From Croceivirga sp. (GTDB lineage: Bacteria > Bacteroidota > Bacteroidia > Flavobacteriales > Flavobacteriaceae), in NCBI GenBank assembly GCA_028284665.1, contig JANQRG010000046.1:186001-250000 (forward strand): a stretch of DNA of 64,000 bases. Direction: 5' to 3'. Shown piece by piece: positions 36,129 through 42,790 of the stretch. Every line of letters begins with the position of its first letter. Position 1 is the first letter of the stretch. Under the pieces are notes generated by a model that saw only the letters and a program-made list of their open reading frames with translations, was not told the origin of the DNA and ran no database searches. The translations under genes and the position numbers were made by a program.

Positions 36129-36158
36129 AAAAAGGGCAATAATAGTATCGCCCTTTTT
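36129..36158 (-). terminator. Rho-independent terminator after the small peptide gene
   Basis: Arms AAAAAGGGC (36129-36137) and GCCCTTTTT (36150-36158) with a 12-base loop give T-runs on both strands. On the minus strand it ends the transcript of 36189-36317 before the next gene starts. Confidence 0.75.
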
Positions 36159-36188
36159 AAATTGTGGTGTAAGTATTAATCTTAAAAT

Positions 36189-36317
36189 TTACCTTTTTTG
36201 GGTTATTTTAGATTTTCTTACTCCAGTTTCCTGGCTGTCGACAATATAAGTTGACGCTGAAGCTGCTACGAGCATGATTACAGCCAACAAACCAAAAATT
36301 AGTTTTCTAGTGTTCAT
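36189..36317 (-). CDS. 42-residue secreted peptide gene
   Basis: Too short for usual gene finders. The frame encodes MNTRKLIFGLLAVIMLVAAS (a good signal sequence or single helix), then ASTYIVDSQ, and a basic tail ETGVRKSKITQKR. It has its own -7 element (TACATTTG, 36360-36367) and its own terminator (36129-36158), so it is an independent transcription unit of about 200 bases. I have an impression of similar short flavobacterial peptides but cannot name a family. It could be a processed signalling peptide, a toxin-like peptide or a small membrane protein. Confidence 0.6.
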   Translation of the reverse strand: MNTRKLIFGLLAVIMLVAASASTYIVDSQETGVRKSKITQKR

Positions 36318-36359
36318 CGTACTAATTTTTTTGGTTATTAAAATGAATTCATTCAACAA

Positions 36360-36367
36360 CAAATGTA
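36360..36367 (-). promoter_or_regulatory. -7 element (TACATTTG) of the small peptide gene
   Basis: Minus-strand TACATTTG matches TAnnTTTG, 42 bases before the ATG at 36317. No -33 TTG seen. The 36318-36489 region holds nothing else that I can identify. Confidence 0.45.
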
Positions 36368-36489
36368 GGAAAATTTCTTGGTTTAACTACCGTTAATCGG
36401 TATTTTTTGCATTTCAACCAAAAAAACAGCCCTTTTGTCGAGGGAACAAATTGTTCTCTGAAGATAACAAAAGCGGTGTAAGAATCAGG

Positions 36490-36903
36490 CTATCCTTCGG
36501 AATACTCGATACGACGGGTGGTTTCGTCGATAAACTGCAAATGGACGGCCAGATGATCTTCGGGAATCAGATTGGGGATCTTTTCCGGCCATTCGATAAA
36601 AAGATACACCCCGCTGGAAAAATACTCTTCCAGGCCCAGGTCCAGCGCTTCCTCCTCCGAAGTGATCCTATAAAAATCAAAATGATACCCAATGACCTCT
36701 CCGCTTGAATTAACGTATTCGTTGACCAGATTAAAGGTCGGGCTATGGCCAGCATCCTGCCCTCCCAATTCCTGGATCATTGCTTTGACCAAAGTGGTTT
36801 TGCCGGTTCCCATAACACCATAAAAACAAAAGAAGCGGTGTTGAGTGTTCAGCAGGCCCCCTGCAATACCAGGAATATCAGCAATTGTATATAAAATAGT
36901 CAT
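36490..36903 (-). CDS. tsaE: tRNA threonylcarbamoyladenosine biosynthesis ATPase
   Basis: A 137-residue P-loop ATPase that works with TsaB and TsaD to make t6A in ANN-decoding tRNAs. Walker A YGVMGTGKTTLVKAM, then SPTFNLVNEYVN, the HFDFYRI motif and LFIEWPEKI are all diagnostic of TsaE. In many flavobacteria it is a close neighbour of porX, as I recall; here 5.9 kb of accessory DNA separates them. Confidence 0.93.
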   Translation of the reverse strand: MTILYTIADIPGIAGGLLNTQHRFFCFYGVMGTGKTTLVKAMIQELGGQDAGHSPTFNLVNEYVNSSGEVIGYHFDFYRITSEEEALDLGLEEYFSSGVYLFIEWPEKIPNLIPEDHLAVHLQFIDETTRRIEYSEG

Positions 36904-37240
36904 TTTAAATTTAAGGTATTGGATTTTTAAGACAAACGAATAGTCACTTTCAATATGAGAAATTTGTAAAACTTACCTGGCAACGGGAGTTTTCTTGGCT
37001 CATTCGTATTCAATTTCGGATTAATAGATTTTCAATGCTTTTAACCAATTCCTAAAACTAGTAAAAACATATAGTCGGGTTGAAAGTTACAAGATGTTTC
37101 GTATTCTTTTTTTTTAGAATAGCAATTATTAGACTTTTGACCCTGTGCACCTTTTTAAATCTGATAGCATTATGTTTGTAGAAAATATTCTTTTCTTAAT
37201 CTTGAATTTCTTATATTTCATATTCAATCGAGTTTAAGGG
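36904..37240 (+). other. A+T-rich left boundary region of the accessory island
   Basis: A 337-base spacer between the divergent tsaE and 37241 genes. It has no ORF beyond a few codons, a T9 run near 37110-37125, and the promoter/motif site at 37171-37191. No tRNA, no integrase remnant and no clear direct repeat matching the right side was found by eye. Confidence 0.4.
37171..37191 (+). promoter_or_regulatory. -7 element with island motif copy 1 (TAGAAAATATTCT)
   Basis: TATGTTTG (37171-37178, perfect TAnnTTTG) is followed directly by TAGAAAATATTCT (37179-37191), which has the inverted repeat AGAA-AATA-TTCT. The motif would overlap the start site of the gene at 37241, so a bound protein should repress it. 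Confidence 0.55.
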
Positions 37241-38269
37241 GTGATAGTAGAGAATCGAAGAAGCACATTTTCTAAGGAAATACTGACTGCACTTTTGATT
37301 CTGACTACATGTTTAATGCTACACTTGCACCTGTTAGTCGATGAAAAACCTTCAACATTTTACCTTTTAGGAAGGGAATTTCATCACGGTTATGTGAGTA
37401 ACCAGGCATATGTTTGGTATTCCCTCTATTATTTGCAAGTTCTTGTGTATACAACCCTTTGTTTTTACTTCTGTAAAAGAAGATTTAAATACGCTTTATT
37501 GGCTTTAATCTATTGGATGATTTATGGTATGATAGCGGATCTATATCCCAAATCGTATGGAACTAATAAGCTCGTACTACAAAGTTTCGGCATGTTCATA
37601 ACGGTTGTTTTTATAGGGGGTATTATAATAACAAAAATCAATCGGCAAAAGAGCTATGACTATATCTTCAAATTCAATAAATACAAGTATGATGTGGTCA
37701 TAACAGTACTACTTGTTTTTCTACCTTTTTTGGAGAGAGTAATTTATCGTATGCCCGATAACCTCCAGGAAATAGATTTATCTGTTGTGAGCGTTACTAG
37801 CAATGGATTTCCGAACTTATCAACGTTTTTTTTCTATTTACTGCTAAAACTCTTTGTAATTGCTCCTACATCTTTGCTTTTCTTTGGAATAAGAAAATGG
37901 TGGCGTTATGCCCTACTTGTTCCGATTCTAATGGCTGTATTTCAGATCAAAACAGCCTTTAATTCAGATTCAGAAGATATAGATACGTACGAAATTTTTG
38001 AAGCCGCTCCCTTACTAATCATAGTATTGGCGCTATTACTCTTTCTCTCCAATACGGCCTACTACCAAGCTAAAATGCAGGAGTTATACAGGAAAACCTA
38101 CGATCATGTAGAGCAGGCTATTCAAATAAGGTTTGGGGGAAGAGAGTGTTTTTTATCTCAGACCAAAACAAAGTGGCAAGAAATGAAGAAGTCCGATGAT
38201 CTAAACGAGGACGAGCTATATCAGCTCAAACAACGCCTGGAACAAGAGCTTCAAAAACATGGAAGCTAA
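37241..38269 (+). CDS. internally duplicated membrane protein, tandem copy 1
   Basis: A 342-residue membrane protein with about eight helices, from a GTG start (MIVENRRSTFSKE aligns with MIAVNRKNSFKKE in copy 2). The two halves repeat one plan: hydrophobic helix, loop, FYFCKRRFKYALLALIYWMIYG in half one and FFGIRKWWRYALLVPILMAVFQ in half two. A charged coiled-coil tail (RKTYDHVEQAI to the end) follows. The last 130 residues are nearly identical in pattern to copy 2. No known family recognised; helix count and coiled coil would suit a sensor or membrane partner of a transporter. Visibly A+T-rich compared with tsaE and porX. Confidence 0.72.
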   Translation: MIVENRRSTFSKEILTALLILTTCLMLHLHLLVDEKPSTFYLLGREFHHGYVSNQAYVWYSLYYLQVLVYTTLCFYFCKRRFKYALLALIYWMIYGMIADLYPKSYGTNKLVLQSFGMFITVVFIGGIIITKINRQKSYDYIFKFNKYKYDVVITVLLVFLPFLERVIYRMPDNLQEIDLSVVSVTSNGFPNLSTFFFYLLLKLFVIAPTSLLFFGIRKWWRYALLVPILMAVFQIKTAFNSDSEDIDTYEIFEAAPLLIIVLALLLFLSNTAYYQAKMQELYRKTYDHVEQAIQIRFGGRECFLSQTKTKWQEMKKSDDLNEDELYQLKQRLEQELQKHGS

Positions 38270-38306
38270 GTGCTATTGACAAACTCTTTTTTATGCCCCT
38301 ATATTA

Positions 38307-38319
38307 TAGAAAATATACT
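38307..38319 (+). promoter_or_regulatory. island motif copy 2 (TAGAAAATATACT)
   Basis: Twelve of thirteen bases match copy 1. It lies 50 bases before the ATG of tandem copy 2, with TATCTTTC (one mismatch to TAnnTTTG) at 38340-38347 between them. Confidence 0.45.
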
Positions 38320-38369
38320 TTAAGATACTATAAATTCAGTATCTTTCTGTTTCATGCAAGTTGTTTTTG

Positions 38370-39395
38370 ATGATAGCAGTTAATCGTAAAAATTCATTTA
38401 AAAAAGAAGTGTTGCTAGCCCTTTTAATTTTGGGTAATTGCTTTATTCCTTCATTGCACTTACTAGCTAGCCTTGAGTTCAATTCATTGGAAATTCTTGG
38501 GTATGAGTTGGTGCATTACTATCCAAGCAATCAGTCCTTTTTTTGGACCGTGCTTACCAATTTTCAAATACTGAATTATACCTTGATCTTTTTTTATCTC
38601 TGTACAAGAAGATACAAATATGCCTTACTTGCCCTTGCCTATTGGATGTTTTATGGAATAGTATGGGATATTTTACCTTGGGCAGATGAAAAATCAAAAG
38701 TGATTATTCAAATCACAAGTATGTTTTTGATTTTTGGGATGGCAATTTTCTTAGAACTTCTAAGATTTCGCAAACAGGAAAGTTGTTTTAATAGCTTAAA
38801 ACTCAAAACGCATAGATCAGATAAAATAATCACTTTCATGCTATTGCTTTTGCCCTTTTTATCCCGTGCGATAAGGTTCTCAGAAGAGTTGCAAGAATTG
38901 AATTTTCTTGGCTTTACTATTACCACCTTTGGATTCCCCAATATTCATAGCTTTTTAGGATATCTATTAGACAAAATCTTTTTGTTAGTTCCCGTGCTTA
39001 TGTTGTTTTTTAGCTCCAAAAAGTGGTGGCGCTATGCGCTGTTGTTTCCCATACTTTTGGCGGTTTTTCAAATCAAAAATGCTCTTGATCCTAATTTAGA
39101 AGATGTGGATGCCTATGAATTTGTAGAGGCAGCCCCTTTTTTGCTTTTAGTGCTAGTACTATTACTCTTCCTTTCCAATACGGCCTACTACCAATCCAAA
39201 ATGAAGGAATTATATAGAAAAACCTACGATCATGTAGAGGAGGCTATTCAAGGAAGGTTTAAGGGAAGAGAGTATTTTTTATCGCAAACTAAAGCAAAGT
39301 GGCAAAAAATGAAGAAGTCCAATGAGATAAACGAAAATGAGCTGCATCAACTAAAACAGCACCTGGAGCAGGAGCTCCGGAAATCCAACTATTGA
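38370..39395 (+). CDS. internally duplicated membrane protein, tandem copy 2
   Basis: A 341-residue paralog of the preceding gene with the same eight-helix double-unit plan (FYLCTRRYKYALLALAYWMFYG and FFSSKKWWRYALLFPILLAVFQ) and the same tail (RKTYDHVEEAIQGRF ... KAKWQKMKKSNE). The C-terminal third is far more conserved between the copies than the N-terminal part, so the tandem duplication has either diverged under different selection or been partly homogenised by gene conversion. Start at the ATG at 38370; a TTG at 38361 is in frame. Its end overlaps the convergent XRE gene by seven bases. Confidence 0.72.
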   Translation: MIAVNRKNSFKKEVLLALLILGNCFIPSLHLLASLEFNSLEILGYELVHYYPSNQSFFWTVLTNFQILNYTLIFFYLCTRRYKYALLALAYWMFYGIVWDILPWADEKSKVIIQITSMFLIFGMAIFLELLRFRKQESCFNSLKLKTHRSDKIITFMLLLLPFLSRAIRFSEELQELNFLGFTITTFGFPNIHSFLGYLLDKIFLLVPVLMLFFSSKKWWRYALLFPILLAVFQIKNALDPNLEDVDAYEFVEAAPFLLLVLVLLLFLSNTAYYQSKMKELYRKTYDHVEEAIQGRFKGREYFLSQTKAKWQKMKKSNEINENELHQLKQHLEQELRKSNY

Positions 39396-39772
39396 TCTCC
39401 TTTCCCTTTGCGCCTTTCAATCTCAGCGGTGACTTCTTCTAATAAAGTCCGCAATTCTTTTTCCTGACGCGCCCGGATCTTCGCTTCAATGATCTGTTCT
39501 AATTGTTTTTGTTCGCTTAGCGGCAGCTTTCCCGTCTTTAAAATAGCTTTATCCGGATTGAGCATTTGCCCTTCGCCGGTCATCAGCCAGATCAGGTTGA
39601 GGTGTGGATAGGTACGGATAATGGTCTCAATAACATCACTCCCCACAGAGGCATGGTTTTTCTTCATACGAAGGGTATATCCATTGCTGGCACCTATGGA
39701 AAGGTCAAATTGCCGCGCACTCATTCCGGAGTATTCGATAAACTGCATTAGCCTATCAATAGTCTTGATCAT
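39389..39772 (-). CDS. XRE-like repressor of the island
   Basis: A 127-residue regulator with an N-terminal HTH (about 6-60, SARQFDLSIGASNGYTLRMKK), the NLIWLMTGEGQML turn shared with 29430-29816, and a charged coiled-coil C-terminus (LEQIIEAKIRARQEKELRTLLEEV). It is divergent from the HlyD gene and convergent with the tandem membrane genes. Copies of one 13-bp palindromic motif lie at its own promoter, at the HlyD promoter and before both membrane genes, so it is the obvious candidate to bind them. That link is inference. Confidence 0.8.
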   Translation of the reverse strand: MIKTIDRLMQFIEYSGMSARQFDLSIGASNGYTLRMKKNHASVGSDVIETIIRTYPHLNLIWLMTGEGQMLNPDKAILKTGKLPLSEQKQLEQIIEAKIRARQEKELRTLLEEVTAEIERRKGKGDQ

Positions 39773-39798
39773 ACTGTTCAGGTTCTAATCGATTGTAC

Positions 39799-39816
39799 CA
39801 AAAATACTATTTTCTA
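39799..39816 (-). promoter_or_regulatory. promoter of the island repressor with motif copy 4
   Basis: Minus-strand TATTTTTG (39799-39806) is overlapped by TAGAAAATAGTAT (39804-39816), which matches the island motif at 11 of 13 positions. A protein bound here would block its own gene. Confidence 0.5.
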
Positions 39817-39883
39817 TGTGCTTTCCCAATTTAAACTGGGGTTTTCCTTGTTAAAGGCCAAAATCATAGATTAATTTCTTTTT

Positions 39884-39906
39884 ATATAGAAAATATTCTA
39901 TATTTG
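39884..39906 (+). promoter_or_regulatory. HlyD promoter with palindromic motif copy 3
   Basis: ATATAGAA-AATA-TTCTATAT (39884-39903) is a perfect 8+4+8 palindrome containing the full 13-bp island motif. It overlaps the -7 element TATATTTG (39899-39906). The ATG is only seven bases further, so the transcript is leaderless or almost so. Confidence 0.6.
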
Positions 39907-39913
39907 ATTTGTT

Positions 39914-41068
39914 ATGAGAAAACTCTTTCCAAAAGAAATTATTGAGAATACAGTTCAGGGTTATCTACCACAGCATTCTGATAGTAGTAAAGCCATTAAC
40001 GGCATTCTATTAACGCTTTTGGTTACAGCCTTGTCCGCTCTTCCCTTGATAAAGATACAGCTATATTCCACAGTGAGGGGAGTGGTAAAGCCTGGAAGTG
40101 AACGGACCGTGCTTACCAGCCTGCATTCCGGAACAGTCCTGTGCTCTCAATTGTCAGCAAATACGTCGGCGATCAAAGGGGATACGTTGCTGATCTTACG
40201 AAGTGTCCAGCTTAGCGAACAGCTAGCACAAGAACAGTATATCCGGGAACGGTTTCAGAAGCAAATCCGTGATTTACAACTATTGGTGAAAGGAAACCAT
40301 ATTTCCTGGGAGGGACTGGTGTCCAGCACCTATAAAAAAGCCTACCTGGAGTATCAGGAGCAGCTTCGGGAGCACCGTACCCGGATTACAAAGCTAAAAG
40401 CTGATTTTGATCGGAACACCAAACTGTTTTCGCGCGGTGTGATCGCCCAGGTAACGTATGAGGATCAGAAACTGGAATATGATTTGGCCCGGAATGCCAT
40501 GCATCAGTTTAAAAAAGGGCAATTGCATCGTTGGCAGACTACTTTGGTTGAACTGGAAGACAAACTGCAAAGAACGAGACATGAGATTAATCGCCTGAAC
40601 GAAAGCAAGAAAGAATATGTGATCACAGCTCCGGTGTCAGGAACGCTGATAAATGTTAAAAACAATGTGGCCCCTGGAAGTATGCTTACCGCAGGGGTAG
40701 TATTGGCTGAGGTTTCCCCCGATTTGGAGGTATTGGCGGAATGCTATGTAACCCCTGGGGAAATAGGTCTCATTGATCCTTTCAAACCCGTCAAATTTCA
40801 AATCGATGCTTATAATCATAATCAATGGGGATTCGCCACTGGTAGTGTCCTGGACGTAGGAAAGGATATTGAACTTGTTGAGAATACCTCGGTATACAAA
40901 ATTCGCTGCAACAACATAGATCAAGACTATTTGCAACTCAAGAACGGCGCTAAGGGAAGCTTACGTAAAGGAACGTCCTTGACAGCACGATTTGAATTGG
41001 CCGAACGCAGCTTATTTCAACTCCTGCATGATAAAGTAAATGATTGGATTCACCCCGGAACTGACTAG
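39914..41068 (+). CDS. HlyD-family membrane fusion protein
   Basis: A 384-residue adaptor of the type that joins peptidase-containing ABC exporters to an outer-membrane channel. One membrane helix at about 28-50 (INGILLTLLVTALSALPLI), a periplasmic half-lipoyl domain, a long coiled-coil hairpin (about 100-225), the second half-lipoyl VITAPVSGTLINVKNNVAPG, and a beta-barrel. It appears intact, although the ABC exporter downstream is a remnant. It is followed by a short HTH gene after 20 bases. Confidence 0.87.
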   Translation: MRKLFPKEIIENTVQGYLPQHSDSSKAINGILLTLLVTALSALPLIKIQLYSTVRGVVKPGSERTVLTSLHSGTVLCSQLSANTSAIKGDTLLILRSVQLSEQLAQEQYIRERFQKQIRDLQLLVKGNHISWEGLVSSTYKKAYLEYQEQLREHRTRITKLKADFDRNTKLFSRGVIAQVTYEDQKLEYDLARNAMHQFKKGQLHRWQTTLVELEDKLQRTRHEINRLNESKKEYVITAPVSGTLINVKNNVAPGSMLTAGVVLAEVSPDLEVLAECYVTPGEIGLIDPFKPVKFQIDAYNHNQWGFATGSVLDVGKDIELVENTSVYKIRCNNIDQDYLQLKNGAKGSLRKGTSLTARFELAERSLFQLLHDKVNDWIHPGTD

Positions 41069-41088
41069 TTCAATACACTTTTAAAAAA

Positions 41089-41409
41089 ATGAGCACCCAC
41101 TTAACCAGGAAATTAGAAAACATGTTGCTATTGCACAATCAGATCAAAGTTAGGGAAACGGGATCAGCGGCGGTAATTGCCCGCGCACTGGAAATTCCTG
41201 AAACAGAGGTTTATTACCTGGTACAACAGCTGATGGAATTGAACCCATCCCTCCGGTATCATCCGGAAAAAAAGACCTACTACTATGGTGACGGGTTTCC
41301 AGATCACATAGCGATCTCTGTGGCTGTAGTTCGAGGGAGCGATGCTATTCAGAAACTCCTTAACGTCACTACCCACGAACCGATTACCTATAACTTCCTC
41401 TTTACTTAA
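41089..41409 (+). CDS. short HTH protein A
   Basis: A 106-residue protein with a DeoR/HTH_11-like N-terminal domain (RKLENMLLLHNQIKVRETGS, then IARALEIPETEVYYLVQQL) and YHPEKKTYYYGDGF. The same plan is seen in the 79-residue protein at 42194-42433 (LRATGRPKQLAQRLEVSEATVFRIIDAM, then YYDPARQSYVYSE). Short HTH proteins of this kind often accompany C39-type exporters in flavobacteria, in my memory, but their role is not established. The C-terminal 40 residues are unlike the shorter copy. Confidence 0.68.
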   Translation: MSTHLTRKLENMLLLHNQIKVRETGSAAVIARALEIPETEVYYLVQQLMELNPSLRYHPEKKTYYYGDGFPDHIAISVAVVRGSDAIQKLLNVTTHEPITYNFLFT

Positions 41410-41421
41410 ATCTGATTGACC

Positions 41422-42150
41422 ATGGCCAGGATCACCATTAAACAACACGATATTACCGATTGCGGGGCAGCTTGCCTTGCTTCCGTGGCGGCACATCATG
41501 GGTTGCAATTGCCCATTTCCCGAATACGACAGTATGCCGGAACCGATAAAAAGGGAACCAACGTTTTTGGGTTGATCAAAGCAGCCGAAAAAATGGGATT
41601 TGAAGCCAAGGGGGTACGGGGAGACTTTGAAAGCATTTTTCAAATCCCAAAACCCGCCATCGCCCATAGTATCATTAAGGGACAGTTACATCACTATGTG
41701 GTCCTCTACCGAATTACAAAGAAACATGTGTTCATCATGGACCCCGGTACCGGAAAATTGGAAAAATGCGCTCACGAGCGTTTCAAAAAAGAATGGACCG
41801 GGGTTTTAGTCTTGCTCTTACCCAACCAGGATTTTAGGAAAGGAAACAACAAGGTATCCATTTATAGCCGATTTTGGTATCTATTGCAGCCGCATCGCAC
41901 TGTGGATGAGATGCGAATAGAGATGCTTAAAAACATAAGTTTAATCCTAAGAAATTGGGGGATCACCGCTTTTGTTGGCAACAGTGGTTATGGGAAATCC
42001 ACTTTGGTTTCTTTGTTAGAGTGTATTTACCCTGTCAATAGTGGGAATATCGTCATTAGGACCACGACTTTGAAGTATATCAAAAATGAAAGTTTATGAC
42101 TGTGGGTGGCTATAATGCCACAACAGTTACCGTGCTTTACAGTAAACTAA
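41422..42150 (+). pseudogene. remnant of a C39-peptidase ABC exporter (internal deletion and stop)
   Basis: The first 140 residues are a complete-looking C39 peptidase: Cys at DCGAACLAS, His and Asp at HHYVVLYRI and IMDPGTG. The transmembrane domain should follow for about 300 residues but breaks off after YSRFWYLLQPHRT. The frame then jumps to NISLILRNWGITAFVGNSGYGKSTL, the start of the nucleotide-binding domain with Walker A (GNSGYGKST). A TGA at 42097 ends the frame, but in-frame after it VAIMPQQLPCF, the Q-loop region of such exporters, is still readable up to a TAA at 42150. The rest of the ATPase is missing. The peptide may still be made as a 225-residue peptidase plus fragment. Confidence 0.8.
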
Positions 42151-42193
42151 AATCTGCCAGTTAAAGAATATTGAATCACACAAAATCAAAGCA

Positions 42194-42433
42194 ATGAAAC
42201 AGTTGACCAAGCAAATTGCTCTTTTAGAACGCGTGGACCAATTGATACGTTTGCGCGCCACTGGCAGACCGAAACAATTGGCACAACGACTTGAAGTCTC
42301 CGAGGCCACCGTATTTCGGATCATTGACGCTATGAAAGCTTTAGATGCACCAATTTATTATGATCCGGCAAGACAAAGCTACGTTTATTCCGAACCCACA
42401 GAATTTAAATATGGCTTTTATCTGGAAGAATAA
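42194..42433 (+). CDS. short HTH protein B
   Basis: A 79-residue protein (MKQLTKQIALLERVDQLIRL) with a DeoR/HTH_11-like domain and a C-terminus ending FKYGFYLEE. Very similar 70-80 residue proteins are frequent in flavobacteria near bacteriocin-type exporters, as I recall. It is a divergent relative of the 106-residue protein at 41089. Whether it binds DNA is not shown. Confidence 0.72.
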   Translation: MKQLTKQIALLERVDQLIRLRATGRPKQLAQRLEVSEATVFRIIDAMKALDAPIYYDPARQSYVYSEPTEFKYGFYLEE

Positions 42434-42790
42434 AGCCATGATTCGGAAAGACTTTTATTGGGATCTACCAATGAAAATCTAAACCCCCTCTTTAAAGTTT
42501 TCCTGATCTACTTTTTCAACTATCATAGGTTGCGGGTGTTATTAAAGATTGTTGAGTTGTAATCAAAAATTGTGTGAAGCTTTCTTTATTCACGCTAATT
42601 ACTTTTGCATTTCGGTCCTAAAAAAAGAGAAATTTCCAAAAAGAATAGGTTTTCATTACAATTTGGTATCAACCCAAAGAACTTCAAGGCGGCAAGAGGA
42701 TTTGTTATTAATCTAGAAGAACCTATGAATCGGAATCCTAAAAGCTCTTCTTTTATCCAAAAAGTCTTCGACTAACGATATACAACCAAA
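42434..42790 (+). other. right boundary region of the accessory island
   Basis: No convincing gene. A TACTTTTG -7-like element at 42600-42607 has no -33 box. A 56-codon frame runs 42605-42775 from a TTG, but its start lies inside that element and it matches nothing I know. No double-glycine leader peptide could be found on either strand. Confidence 0.4.

Noticed and set aside
41422-42099. Annotation as a normal 'peptidase C39 domain protein' or ABC transporter
   Set aside because: The Walker A segment without the rest of the ATPase, and the readable Q-loop past the stop, show a truncated exporter, so it is listed as a pseudogene.
42605-42775. A 56-codon frame from a TTG in the right boundary of the island
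   Set aside because: The start lies inside a promoter-like element, there is no ribosome-binding or composition support, and the translation resembles nothing known to me.
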